Assembly (NCBI RefSeq): GCF_000014445.1
Contig: NC_008531.1
Coordinates: forward strand, 775,001 to 839,000
Direction of reading: 5' to 3'
Source: Leuconostoc mesenteroides subsp. mesenteroides ATCC 8293
GTDB lineage: Bacteria; Bacillota; Bacilli; Lactobacillales; Lactobacillaceae
DNA: 64,000 nucleotides
Shown: positions 44,399 to 53,425 of the stretch, piece by piece
Layout: each line of letters begins with the position of its first letter
Position numbering within the stretch: the first letter of the stretch is position 1
The notes under the pieces: model-generated
What the model was told of the DNA's origin: nothing
The model's database searches: none
Seen by the model: only the letters and a program-made list of their open reading frames with translations
Program-made: the position numbers and the translations under genes

Positions 44399-44680
44399 AT
44401 GGCAATTGTATTAAATATCATTATCGGAGTTGTGACAGGGTTAGGTGTCGCATTTTTGGGAAATGTGGTGAAACAACCTGGTACAGTATTGAGGAAAAAC
44501 ATCACCCTTGGCACTGGTGTTTTGTTAGGTAGCTTGGGTGCAGTTTCGGCTGATCAACTACTAAATTACGGACCTACACTGATGGAAACTAACTTTGTAC
44601 CAGCCATTGCAGGCGGCATAGTGTTATCATTTGTCGGCGTATACGCAGGAAAACGATGGGTACATTTAGGCACAAACTAA
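44399..44680 (+). CDS. Small three-helix membrane protein, GlsB/YeaQ-like
   Basis: 93 residues with three hydrophobic, glycine-rich helices (about 5-25, 38-58, 66-85). The glycine pattern resembles the transglycosylase-associated GlsB/YeaQ/YmgE family, often stress-induced. AAAGGAG precedes ATG 44399. The next small membrane gene lies 17 bases on, so they share a transcript. The family match is loose. Confidence 0.6.
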   Translation: MAIVLNIIIGVVTGLGVAFLGNVVKQPGTVLRKNITLGTGVLLGSLGAVSADQLLNYGPTLMETNFVPAIAGGIVLSFVGVYAGKRWVHLGTN

Positions 44681-44697
44681 AAGGATAGTGGAATCTA

Positions 44698-45069
44698 ATG
44701 AAGAAAAATGACTTTATAATCTTGCTAGGGTGGATTAGTAGTGGCTTTCTATTCGCAATTGGGATGTGTATGGTTTTACTACCGGAATGGGGCGTAGAGT
44801 TACAAGGTGCAATTCTAGGTGGCGTTGGTATTATTAGTGCTCTAGCTGTATTTTTGGCTAAACGTAAAATGGCAGGAAAAGCGTTATGGATTTGGAATAC
44901 TAGAATCGTAGTAATCAGTTTGTTTGGTTTTGTTAGTGCGATCGTATTTGGATTAGGTATGGTAATGACAATGGTTTGGGGGATGATGACTTTGGGTATT
45001 ATTCTAGGATTTGTTGGCGTACTGATGTTAGCTGCCTTGCTACCAATGGTTAAGGGATTTGAAGAATAA
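44698..45069 (+). CDS. Uncharacterised four-helix membrane protein
   Basis: 123 residues with four hydrophobic helices (about 8-28, 36-54, 68-90, 94-115), Met- and Gly-rich. RBS AAAAGGATAG precedes ATG 44698. It follows the GlsB-like gene in one unit. No family recognised. Confidence 0.65.
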   Translation: MKKNDFIILLGWISSGFLFAIGMCMVLLPEWGVELQGAILGGVGIISALAVFLAKRKMAGKALWIWNTRIVVISLFGFVSAIVFGLGMVMTMVWGMMTLGIILGFVGVLMLAALLPMVKGFEE

Positions 45070-45100
45070 GGCTGAACTCAATTATTATTTTTAATATTAG

Positions 45101-45137
45101 AAAAGGTATTGTTGATTACATAACGATGCTTTTTTTG
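45101..45137 (+). terminator. Probable intrinsic terminator
   Basis: AAAAG...ATTGTT pairs with AACGAT.CTTTTTTT imperfectly around GATTACAT and runs into T7. Confidence 0.55.
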
Positions 45138-45210
45138 TGTCGATATGCGAACTTGTGTTCCCTTTTTCTATATGATAAGCTATTTAAATATTAAGAAAGA
45201 GGAATGATAC

Positions 45211-45801
45211 ATGAAAACAGCAGTGTTTCTTTTGTTAAACGAATATGCAGATTGGGAAGGTGCCTATCTATCAAGTCAATTAAATCAATTAACCGATTGG
45301 ACAGTCAAAACTGCTTCCATTCAAAAAACTATACACTCCATTGGTGGTTTTCAGACTAAAGCAGACTACTCTATTAACGAGATTCCTCTAGAAACCGAGT
45401 TACTTGTTTTGATTGGTGGTAATTCATGGCATATCAACAGCCTTGAAATTACTAATCTAATCAAAAATCGTTTAGTCGCGGGGAAAACGGTGGCGTCTAT
45501 TTGTGGTGCAGTTGATTTCTTGGCCAAAAATGGTCTATTGAATGATAAAGAACATACTGGTAATTCAGTATATTTGTGGCAGAGTTATGAGCAATATACA
45601 AACTTGTCTAGATTCTTGGAAGAACAAGTTGTAGTAGATGAACCTTTAATTACTGCCAATGGAACAGCAACCTTAGAGTTTACAAATCAAGTTATGAAAA
45701 CAGTTCACGCACTGCCAGTAGATCAAATTGATAAAACAACCAATCTGTACAAACTGGGATTTTACAAGTATTGTGACAAATTCGGTAATCCCTATGCTTA
45801 G
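45211..45801 (+). CDS. DJ-1/PfpI family protein (type 1 glutamine amidotransferase-like)
   Basis: 196 residues of the DJ-1/PfpI fold. The nucleophile elbow is ASICGAVDFLA with the reactive Cys, the earlier acidic/glycine segment is LVLIGGNSW, and ITANGTATLEFT is the late conserved strand. Members act as glyoxalases, chaperones or proteases; the exact role is unknown. AAGAGG precedes ATG 45211. It sits just upstream of the two-component system but has no clear link to it. Confidence 0.85.
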   Translation: MKTAVFLLLNEYADWEGAYLSSQLNQLTDWTVKTASIQKTIHSIGGFQTKADYSINEIPLETELLVLIGGNSWHINSLEITNLIKNRLVAGKTVASICGAVDFLAKNGLLNDKEHTGNSVYLWQSYEQYTNLSRFLEEQVVVDEPLITANGTATLEFTNQVMKTVHALPVDQIDKTTNLYKLGFYKYCDKFGNPYA

Positions 45802-45866
45802 CGAATGAGCTTGCATTTATTCATGATTTGGTTTACCTTCAAGTAAGTAAATAAAGGACACGAATT

Positions 45867-46544
45867 ATGAAATATAAAATTTTTATAGTTGAGGATAATC
45901 AAGAAATCGTAAGCCTGCTGAAAAAGGGTTTGATTAGTTGGGGACTAAGTGCAGTTAGTTGTAAAGATTTTAATCAAGTTGAAGAGGAAATTACAATGCA
46001 TTCACCACATTTAGTGTTGATGGATATTAATTTACCTTACTATAATGGCTTTTTTTGGACACAGAAAATACGTCAAAATAGCATGATACCGATAATTTTT
46101 TTATCTAGTCGTGATGAAGAAAGTGATATGATTCTGGCTATGAATTTCGGCGCAGATGATTACATTACTAAGCCGTTTAACATAGATTTATTAATCGTAA
46201 AAATTAATGCATTGCTGAGACGCGAATATAGCTTTAGTGTAGAGAAAAAGCATTCTCAATTTCAAGGTTATACCTTGAATATTATTGATAATCAGTTAAT
46301 ATATGACAGTCGAGAGGTAGTTCTCTCCAAAAATGAAACAAAGCTATTGTATCTTTTATTTACTCATCCAAATCAACTTGTTACCAGAGAGGACATTATG
46401 GCTACTTTGTGGGATAACGAGATGTTTGTTGATAAGAATACGTTAGCGGTCACGCTAACGAGATTGCGTAACAAAGTAACAGAAATTGGATTTTCAAAGT
46501 ATTTACAAACTGTCAAAGGTAAGGGGATTAAGCTTAGTGATTAA
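45867..46544 (+). CDS. OmpR-family response regulator, BceR-like
   Basis: 225 residues. The receiver domain has the acidic pair in FIVEDN, phosphoacceptor Asp53 in LMDINLP and Lys in ITKPFN; the C-terminal winged helix includes VTREDIMATLWDN and TLTRLRNKV. It works with the following kinase. AAAGGAC precedes ATG 45867. Its likely target is the inverted repeat at 47533-47552 before the ABC genes. Confidence 0.93.
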   Translation: MKYKIFIVEDNQEIVSLLKKGLISWGLSAVSCKDFNQVEEEITMHSPHLVLMDINLPYYNGFFWTQKIRQNSMIPIIFLSSRDEESDMILAMNFGADDYITKPFNIDLLIVKINALLRREYSFSVEKKHSQFQGYTLNIIDNQLIYDSREVVLSKNETKLLYLLFTHPNQLVTREDIMATLWDNEMFVDKNTLAVTLTRLRNKVTEIGFSKYLQTVKGKGIKLSD

Positions 46545-47532
46545 AAAAATATTTGGCTTAGCGTTGCAGTTTTTATCTGACTTTTGGTATCTGTACGCCT
46601 CATTTATGTTAACTTTTCTTTTGCTAATGTGGAGCGTGATTATGCGATCACTAAGTTTAGACTCGATGTTCGATGTCCTTTGGGGTGGTTGTTATATTTT
46701 AATTGTAATTACTTGTATTTTATTTTGGAAATGGTACCGAGCACACAAGGGACTGATTCAGTTGCTGTGCGAAGAAGAGGTACATACATTATCAAGCATT
46801 GCGACCTTGTCTAGTCACGAACGAATGTACCAACAATTAATTAAAAAGCAACAATTGCATCAAGAAAAAATGCAGGCACAGTTAAATGAAGATGCAAATG
46901 ACATTCAAGATTACTATGCAATGTGGGCCCATCAAATTAAAGTACCGCTGTCCGTTTTAGATTTAATGAATCAAACTGGGACAATTGAAAAATATGAAAC
47001 TAGTAATCAATTGTTAGTGATCAATCAGTATTTGGATATGATGTTGCAGTTTATTCGTTTAAAAAACTTCAATCAGGATATAGCGTACCAGGATATGAGT
47101 GTCCAAAAGTCTTTAAGATCGGTGATTAAAGATTATAAATATTGGTTCATCCATAAAGATTTAGCTGTTAGCATAAATGAATTTGATTTTTCTGTCGTTA
47201 GTGATGCCAAATGGCTTCGATTTGTATTTGAACAAGTTATATTTAATGCAATTAAATATACACCTCAGGGCAAAATAAATATTATTTGTCAAAATGACAA
47301 TCAGGTCATTATTAAAGACACGGGCATTGGTATTGCGCAAAATGATTTACCAATGATTTTTAATCAAGGCTATACAGGATTTAATGGGCGCATTAATAGT
47401 AATGCGAGTGGCCTTGGTTTATACATGGTTAAAAGAATTTTAAATAATTTAGGTCACGATATAACCATTCAATCTGAAGTAAATGTTGGTACAACAGTCA
47501 TAATTAATTTTCAACAAACTGTAATTAAATAA
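46537..47532 (+). CDS. Intramembrane-sensing histidine kinase, BceS-like
   Basis: 331 residues from GTG 46537 (AAGGGG ten bases upstream), overlapping the regulator gene by 8 bases. Two membrane helices (about 17-38 and 47-66) are separated by only a few residues, so it has no sensor domain. The H-box is MWAHQIKVPLS with His132, and the ATPase domain has FNAIKYTP, DTGIGI and GLGLYMVK. In BceRS-type systems the ABC transporter does the sensing of peptide antibiotics. The longer reading from 46486 is unlikely. Confidence 0.93.
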   Translation: MIKKIFGLALQFLSDFWYLYASFMLTFLLLMWSVIMRSLSLDSMFDVLWGGCYILIVITCILFWKWYRAHKGLIQLLCEEEVHTLSSIATLSSHERMYQQLIKKQQLHQEKMQAQLNEDANDIQDYYAMWAHQIKVPLSVLDLMNQTGTIEKYETSNQLLVINQYLDMMLQFIRLKNFNQDIAYQDMSVQKSLRSVIKDYKYWFIHKDLAVSINEFDFSVVSDAKWLRFVFEQVIFNAIKYTPQGKINIICQNDNQVIIKDTGIGIAQNDLPMIFNQGYTGFNGRINSNASGLGLYMVKRILNNLGHDITIQSEVNVGTTVIINFQQTVIK

Positions 47533-47552
47533 ACCTTACAAAGTTGTAAGGT
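47533..47552. promoter_or_regulatory. Inverted repeat, candidate BceR-type binding site
   Basis: ACCTTACAA-AG-TTGTAAGGT is a perfect 9-2-9 palindrome directly after the kinase stop. TGTAAGGT recurs at 47565-47572. It lies about 100 bases before the ABC genes. Confidence 0.62.
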
Positions 47553-47555
47553 GTG

Positions 47556-47588
47556 GAGATGATATGTAAGGTTAATCATCTCTTTTTT
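47556..47588 (+). terminator. Intrinsic terminator between the kinase and ABC genes
   Basis: GAGATGAT and ATCATCTC pair perfectly around an 11-base loop, followed by T6. It uncouples regulator and transporter expression. Confidence 0.8.
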
Positions 47589-47633
47589 AATTTAAAATAG
47601 AATTATGATAAACGATATAGGAGAATAAAATTC

Positions 47634-48389
47634 ATGACACTACTTAAAGTTGAGCATTTGAAAAAAGAATATCAGAGTAAATTTAAAAATAATACAGTTG
47701 TTGCCTTGGCGGATGTCAGTTTTGAGGTAGAGAAGGGTGAGTTCATTGCAATCATGGGTGAGTCTGGTTCAGGTAAATCGACTTTGCTAAACTGCATTGC
47801 CACACTTGATCAACCAACAGCAGGAACTATTTCTTTAAATAATCAGAATTTCAAACATTTGTCAGATAAACAATTAGCTGCCTTTCGCCGAGATCACCTA
47901 GGATTTGTGTTCCAGGATTTTAATTTGCTTGATACAATGTCGGTTGCGGATAATATATATTTACCGCTTATACTAGCTAAAAATACAAATAATAAGGAGC
48001 AGAAACTGAGTAATCTTGCCAAACAGTTGGGATTACAGGATCTGTTGAATAAGTATCCATATGAGTTATCTGGCGGACAAAAACAGCGAGTGGCTATTGG
48101 CAGAGCGTTGATCACCAATCCAGAAATTTTATTAGCTGATGAACCAACAGGAGCTTTAGATTCTAAGAATTCAGCTGATATTTTGTCAATATTTGAACAA
48201 TATAATCAGCAAAATCAAACAATATTAATGGTTACGCATTCTGCTTTGGCCGCTAGTCATGCTCAAAGAGTTTTATTTATTAAAGATGGAAAAGTGTTCC
48301 ATCAGACATACCGAGGGAATAAAACGGAGCAAGAAATGTTACTGACAATTAGTGATGCCATGACTAATTTATTAGGGGGGATTGATTAA
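47634..48389 (+). CDS. ABC transporter ATP-binding protein, BceA-like
   Basis: 251 residues. Walker A is GESGSGKST, the Q-loop is VFQDFNLL, the signature is LSGGQKQRVAIGRAL, Walker B is ILLADEP and the H-loop is VTHS. It pairs with the large permease that follows. AGGAG precedes ATG 47634. Likely function: removal of cell-wall-active peptides from their lipid target. Confidence 0.92.
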   Translation: MTLLKVEHLKKEYQSKFKNNTVVALADVSFEVEKGEFIAIMGESGSGKSTLLNCIATLDQPTAGTISLNNQNFKHLSDKQLAAFRRDHLGFVFQDFNLLDTMSVADNIYLPLILAKNTNNKEQKLSNLAKQLGLQDLLNKYPYELSGGQKQRVAIGRALITNPEILLADEPTGALDSKNSADILSIFEQYNQQNQTILMVTHSALAASHAQRVLFIKDGKVFHQTYRGNKTEQEMLLTISDAMTNLLGGID

Positions 48390-48390
48390 A

Positions 48391-50358
48391 ATGTTGTATT
48401 GGAAATTAGCTTGGCAATCAATTGTAAAAAACAGGTTAGAGTACTTACCATTTATGTTAGCAGGCAGTGCTGCTGTCGCTTTGAACATGGTTATTCAGTT
48501 ACTTATTTATTCAAAAGGGGTCAAAAAATTAGCAGCCAATGTATCTGTAATTGAAATGCTTACTTTTTCTCAAATCGTAATTGCTATTTTTTCTATTATT
48601 TTTCTGCTCTATACCTATAGTTTTCTAAGTAAACGAAAACAGTCAGAGTTTGGTCTTTTCAGCATTTTAGGGTTACAAAAAATTGATCTGATTAAAATTA
48701 GCTGGAGACAACAATTTATTTCTTTTCTGGCAGTTACTTTTTTTGGCCTCATTACTGGTGTTGTGTTCAGTAAAGTATTAATCTTACTATTTATGAAGCT
48801 CGTGGGTGGTACCGAATTCCAGCTAAACATCACAGCCGTGTCCATAGTATTTATTGTTGTATTTTTTATGATATGTTTTTTATTCTTGCTGATAACAGAC
48901 ATATTTTCGATTTTTAAACTTAAAACCATATCTTTATTGCATGCAACTAAAAAGGGAGAATCAGAACCCAGAAGCCATTGGGTATTATTTGGCCTTGGAC
49001 TAGTCCTGCTAACAATGGGATATTATATTTCCTTAACGGTTCATTCACCTTTAAAAGCAATTGGTCAATTCTTTATAGCTATACTGTTAGTTGTTTGTGC
49101 GACATATATTCTGTTCATCGTAGCTTCGACGATTATTTTAAAAGTAATGAAACGAAATGGAAAGTATTACTACCAAGCAAATCATTTTATAACTGTGTCG
49201 AATATGTTATTTAGAATGAAGCAGAATGCAACAGGTCTGGCTAGCATTACGCTATTAACAACTATGTCGCTGGTTATTATTGTTACAACAGTTTCAATGT
49301 TTGTTGGACAAGAAGACTACATCAATCAACAATTCCCGCGGGCTGTTATTTTGACAAGCTCATCTGACCGTAAAGTGCCCATTAAGTCTGTGAGAAAAGT
49401 TGCTAGTAATAATGGTATAAAAATAGACAAACCCTACAAATTAGAAATTAGTACTGCGATAGCTGGGGATTTAACGACTCAAGGGAAGCTACAACCTTTA
49501 ACTGGTGATTCCGTTGGGAGTGCCGACAATTTGTCTGAAATCCAGTTCATAACAGAAAAACAGTATAAATATATGGCCAATAATAGCTCAAACAAGTTAA
49601 AGGCTAATGAAATATATGTCTATGATAGACAAGGAACATTCAATGGGGGCAATATCACTTTTTTGGATAAAAACTACCATGTGAAAAGCGTGTTGAAAAA
49701 GATTAAAGGGATTCCTAGCGTTCAGCCTAATATGACACATTCACTGATAGTAGTTGTGCCTTCTAAGAGTGTTACAAGTGCTCTAGGAAACGAGTTTAAT
49801 GATTTAGGTGATACGAAACAGAATATTACTTATAAGAACCAGTTATTATTCAATGTCACAGGTACTGAGCAGCAAAGAGAAAAATTCTTAAAAGAGGTAT
49901 CTCAAACATACAATATTACGAGTGAAGATAGATTTTCAACAATATCTGTATTAAAAGAATTTTATGGTGGCTTTTTCTTTATTGGTTTAGTATTCTCAGT
50001 TAGTTTTATTATGGCAACTGGTTTGATTATTTATTATAAGCAAATATCTGAGGGACGTTCTGACCAAAAGCAATTCGATATTTTGCAAAAAATAGGCATG
50101 TCCAGTCAAGAAGTTAAGCAAACCATTCGTTCACAAATCATTTGGATATTTGGTCTGCCTGTGGTTGTCGCGATTATGCACTTATGTTTTGCGATGCCAA
50201 TGATTCATAAAATTCTGCAATTGTTTGGTATAATTATTGGTCCAGTAGTTTATCTGACCACTGTACTAACAGTGATCTCGATAGTCTTAATTTATTACTT
50301 AATCTATCTGAAAACATCGAAAACATATTATCAGCAGGTTTCAAGAAAAATATCTTAG
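48391..50358 (+). CDS. ABC transporter permease, BceB-like
   Basis: 655 residues with ten predicted helices and a large extracellular domain (about 310-520) between helices 7 and 8, the hallmark of BceB peptide-sensing permeases. It starts MLYWKLAWQSIVKNRLEYLP. ATG 48391 with AGGGGGG upstream is preferred over TTG 48382. It acts as sensor for the kinase and as resistance pump for bacitracin- or lantibiotic-like peptides; the actual peptide is unknown. Confidence 0.9.
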   Translation: MLYWKLAWQSIVKNRLEYLPFMLAGSAAVALNMVIQLLIYSKGVKKLAANVSVIEMLTFSQIVIAIFSIIFLLYTYSFLSKRKQSEFGLFSILGLQKIDLIKISWRQQFISFLAVTFFGLITGVVFSKVLILLFMKLVGGTEFQLNITAVSIVFIVVFFMICFLFLLITDIFSIFKLKTISLLHATKKGESEPRSHWVLFGLGLVLLTMGYYISLTVHSPLKAIGQFFIAILLVVCATYILFIVASTIILKVMKRNGKYYYQANHFITVSNMLFRMKQNATGLASITLLTTMSLVIIVTTVSMFVGQEDYINQQFPRAVILTSSSDRKVPIKSVRKVASNNGIKIDKPYKLEISTAIAGDLTTQGKLQPLTGDSVGSADNLSEIQFITEKQYKYMANNSSNKLKANEIYVYDRQGTFNGGNITFLDKNYHVKSVLKKIKGIPSVQPNMTHSLIVVVPSKSVTSALGNEFNDLGDTKQNITYKNQLLFNVTGTEQQREKFLKEVSQTYNITSEDRFSTISVLKEFYGGFFFIGLVFSVSFIMATGLIIYYKQISEGRSDQKQFDILQKIGMSSQEVKQTIRSQIIWIFGLPVVVAIMHLCFAMPMIHKILQLFGIIIGPVVYLTTVLTVISIVLIYYLIYLKTSKTYYQQVSRKIS

Positions 50359-50386
50359 AAGTGTGTTAGAAAAAATAAAAAAGCGA

Positions 50387-50412
50387 TTTCAATCACTGAA
50401 GTCGCTTTTAAA
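50387..50412. terminator. Terminator after the Bce-like module
   Basis: AAAAGCGA..TCA and TGA..TCGCTTTT pair around ATCAC. It lies between the converging permease and LysR genes. Confidence 0.75.
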
Positions 50413-50438
50413 ATTTGGAAAAATTAAACTTATAAAAA

Positions 50439-51353
50439 TCAATTAAAGTTTTTTAAAACTGCAGTTGCTTGATCGGTAATCATTTGCGACACGATTTTAA
50501 TTGCAGGAATTCTTTTTTGTGGCTTACGTTCTAAAAGGTAGATTTGTCTCTTGCTTTTAATATCGAAATCATGAATAAAAATTCCATTCATATCAGTACC
50601 CGCAGTAAGTGCTAAGGAAGGCAAAATGGAGATACCGAGTTGTGATTTCACTAAGCTTTTTATAGCATCATAACTGTGAATTTCACTAACGACATCAGGG
50701 TCAAATAAATTTTCTCGGCACATTTGGATGATATGATTGGATAAATATGTATTCTTGGGTTCTATGATCCACTTTTTTGATGCTAAGTCTGAAAAGTGCT
50801 TAATTGGGAAAATACTTTTATCGTCTTTACTTGAGACTACTAATAATTTATCTTCGCCAATATTGGTCGATATGATGTCTGAATTGGGAAAAGTGACCTT
50901 TTTTTCAAAATAACCGGTTAAAACAATATCAAATTTGTGTGACCGAAGTCCTAATAGGCTTTGGTCGGGTTCTTCTTCATATATTCTGCATTCTATACTT
51001 GGAAAAGTTTGATTAATCTTTTTTATGACAGGAATAAGTATAGAATTTAATGCGCTGGTGAAAGTTGCAATTCTAACAATGCCAGTAATTTCACTTTGTC
51101 GTGTTTTAAAATCATTTTCGATCGTTTCTAATTCAGATAAAACTGGCTGGGCTCTCTCCACTAGTTCTTGTCCAGTTTGGTTCAGATAAACTTTCCGTCC
51201 TTGTTTTTCAATCAGCGTTAATTCTAAATCGTCTTCAAGGTCTTTTAATTGCTGTGATATTGTTGCAGGACTAACAAATAAAGCCTCAGCAACTCGATTC
51301 ATTGTTCCTAGTTCGGCTAGGTGGGTTAAAATTTGCAGTTGCCAAATATTCAT
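50439..51353 (-). CDS. LysR-family transcriptional regulator
   Basis: 304 residues. The N-terminal winged helix is LQILTHLAELGTMNRVAEALFVSPATISQQLKDLE (the LysR pattern), followed by a two-lobed effector domain. It is divergent from a dialkylglycine-decarboxylase-like gene, the same arrangement as dgdR-dgdA in Burkholderia. It probably activates or represses that gene and senses a related amino acid. GAGG precedes ATG 51353. Confidence 0.9.
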   Translation of the reverse strand: MNIWQLQILTHLAELGTMNRVAEALFVSPATISQQLKDLEDDLELTLIEKQGRKVYLNQTGQELVERAQPVLSELETIENDFKTRQSEITGIVRIATFTSALNSILIPVIKKINQTFPSIECRIYEEEPDQSLLGLRSHKFDIVLTGYFEKKVTFPNSDIISTNIGEDKLLVVSSKDDKSIFPIKHFSDLASKKWIIEPKNTYLSNHIIQMCRENLFDPDVVSEIHSYDAIKSLVKSQLGISILPSLALTAGTDMNGIFIHDFDIKSKRQIYLLERKPQKRIPAIKIVSQMITDQATAVLKNFN

Positions 51354-51476
51354 TCATATTACCTCAATCATTTAGAAAAACTGAACTATATCGTCAGATA
51401 CTTTATCTTTTCATTAATTTTATATTGCTTTAAAATTAATTTCAAGTTAACTATTAATTGAAAGAGGTATCTGAAT

Positions 51477-52814
51477 ATGATAGAAGCATTTGAAAAATCA
51501 CAGGAACCGTGGGCTGATGTAGAAAAATATGTTGGTCGGTACGCTGGAATGGATTTTAGTCCCGATATTGTTGATCACGCAAAAGGAACCTACTTGTTTA
51601 CAGAATCAGGTGAAAAAATACTTGATTTTACATCAGGGCAGATGAGTTCTACATTAGGACATTCAAATCCGGAAATTGTTACGACTTTACAGCAAACCGT
51701 ACAACGATTGGATCATTTATATAGCGGAATGCTTTCGCGACCTAATATTAATTTGTCTAAAAACATTGCCAGTAAAACAGGGGAAAATTTAAAAAAAGTT
51801 ATTCCGTTGTCGACTGGGTCGGAAGTTAATGAAGCCGCTTTGAGAATGGCTAAATTGGTCACAGGAAAATTTGAGGTTGTCTCTTTTAATAAATCATGGC
51901 ACGGTGTGACGCAGGCTAGCGCTGGTGCTACCTATGCCTCAGCTAGAAAATCAGGGGCACCAACGTCTCCAGGTCAACTTTCAATTCCAACGCCGTATAC
52001 ATACCGTCCCAATTTTTTCAATTCAGAAGGAGAATACGATTGGCACAAAGAACTAGATTATGGATTTGAAATGGTTGATGCACAATCGGTTGGTAGCCTA
52101 GCGGCTTGCATTGTGGAACCAATTGTATCGGGTGGTGGTATTCTGGTGCCCCCAAAAGGATACTTGGCAGCACTAAAAGAAAAATGTCGCGAACGTGGTA
52201 TGCTACTGATATTTGATGAAGCGCAAACTAGCTTAGGTAGAACTGGTGAATGGTTTGCATATCAGTACGATGACGTTGAACCTGATATTTTGACTTTATC
52301 AAAAACATTGGGTTCGGGTCTACCCTTGGCAGCATTAGTTACGACGGATAAAATTGAAAAAAAGGCTCATGAAAAAGGATTTCTTTTTTATACATCGCAC
52401 GTAAACGATCCCTTGGTAGCAGCTGTGGGTTGCACAGTTATGAATATTATTGAACGTGATAATTTATGCCAAGTAACTAAGGAAAAAGGAAATTATTTAC
52501 ATGACGGATTGCAGAAACTAGTCGATGAATATGATATTGTTGGGGATGCTCGCGGTCGTGGACTTCTGCAAGGATTAGAAATTATAAAAAGTAAAAGCAA
52601 TAAAGAAAGATCTGAATTTATTGGTGATGAAATTACAAAACGCTGTTATAAACTAGGGCTTCATATGAATATTGTTAATCTGCCAGGGATGGGTGGTGTG
52701 TTCAGGATAGCTCCACCATTAACTGTTAGTTATGAGGAATTAGATAGCGGTCTGGCAATACTAGAACAGTCTATTAAATCTGTTCAAAATGATATTAACC
52801 TTGGTAATTTATAG
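51477..52814 (+). CDS. 2,2-dialkylglycine decarboxylase-like PLP enzyme (class III aminotransferase)
   Basis: 445 residues, fold type I PLP enzyme. The sequence follows DgdA closely: DFTSGQMSS (Gln of the active site), GSEVNEAALRMAKLVTG, KSWHGVT (Trp), EPIVSGGG, LIFDEAQTS (Asp to PLP), LTLSKTLGSG with the Schiff-base Lys, and FRIAPPLTVS with the substrate Arg. DgdA decarboxylates and transaminates dialkyl amino acids such as 2-aminoisobutyrate. One active-site Ser of DgdA (PILSSGG) is Gly here, so the substrate may differ. AGAGGT precedes ATG 51477. Another class III aminotransferase role is the alternative. Confidence 0.82.
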   Translation: MIEAFEKSQEPWADVEKYVGRYAGMDFSPDIVDHAKGTYLFTESGEKILDFTSGQMSSTLGHSNPEIVTTLQQTVQRLDHLYSGMLSRPNINLSKNIASKTGENLKKVIPLSTGSEVNEAALRMAKLVTGKFEVVSFNKSWHGVTQASAGATYASARKSGAPTSPGQLSIPTPYTYRPNFFNSEGEYDWHKELDYGFEMVDAQSVGSLAACIVEPIVSGGGILVPPKGYLAALKEKCRERGMLLIFDEAQTSLGRTGEWFAYQYDDVEPDILTLSKTLGSGLPLAALVTTDKIEKKAHEKGFLFYTSHVNDPLVAAVGCTVMNIIERDNLCQVTKEKGNYLHDGLQKLVDEYDIVGDARGRGLLQGLEIIKSKSNKERSEFIGDEITKRCYKLGLHMNIVNLPGMGGVFRIAPPLTVSYEELDSGLAILEQSIKSVQNDINLGNL

Positions 52815-52835
52815 AATACTCAAAGGAGAATAATT

Positions 52836-53357
52836 ATTTTTGAAAATATTAAAATGATCAGAAATTACGATCCCGCCATTTCTTCTAATTTGCAAATTAT
52901 TTTAACTTATTCTGGTTTGCATGCCGTTTGGTTTTATCGCATTAGTCATCAGTTGTGGCAACTCAATTTGAAGCTTCTTGCGCATCTATGTTCGCAATGG
53001 GGACGTTTAATCACGGGAGTCGAGATACATCCTGGCGCGCAAATTGGGAGACGTCTGTTAATTGACCATGGTTCTGGAACTGTGATTGGTGAAACAGCAA
53101 TTATTGGTGATGATGTTATTTTATATCATGGTGTAACTCTAGGCAGCACCCATCATGCACTTGGAGATACAAGTCGCCGGCACCCAAAAATCGGCAATCA
53201 CACATTGATTGGTGCCCATGCTACTATTTTGGGAAATATTACAATTGGAAATCATGTGAAGATTGGAGCTGCAACAGTGGTCTTACATGATGTTCCAAGC
53301 CACGTGACTATCGTTGGTAATCCTGCGCATATATTGCACAAAAATCCGAATATCTAA
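52836..53357 (+). CDS. cysE: Serine O-acetyltransferase
   Basis: About 173 residues if started at ATT 52836. It acetylates serine with acetyl-CoA for cysteine synthesis. Conserved DPA..S, ILTYSGLHAVWFYRISHQLW, the left-handed beta-helix hexapeptides GVEIHPGAQIGRR, IDHGSGTVIGETA, and VLHDVPSHVTIVGNPA are present. AAAGGAG (52822-52828) is 7 bases from the ATT codon, and FENIK then fits the usual CysE N-terminus. ATG 52854 is internal and 25 bases from the ribosome site. It is in the dgdA-like transcription unit. Confidence 0.85.
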   Translation: MFENIKMIRNYDPAISSNLQIILTYSGLHAVWFYRISHQLWQLNLKLLAHLCSQWGRLITGVEIHPGAQIGRRLLIDHGSGTVIGETAIIGDDVILYHGVTLGSTHHALGDTSRRHPKIGNHTLIGAHATILGNITIGNHVKIGAATVVLHDVPSHVTIVGNPAHILHKNPNI

Positions 53358-53425
53358 TAAAATAATGTAATATTATCATAATTGTGTTAGAATGTATGAT
53401 ATTCTAGACGTTATGAGGGGGAATT

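Noticed and set aside
46584..46814. 76-residue plus-strand frame within the kinase gene
   Set aside because: Out of frame with the conserved kinase and without start signals.
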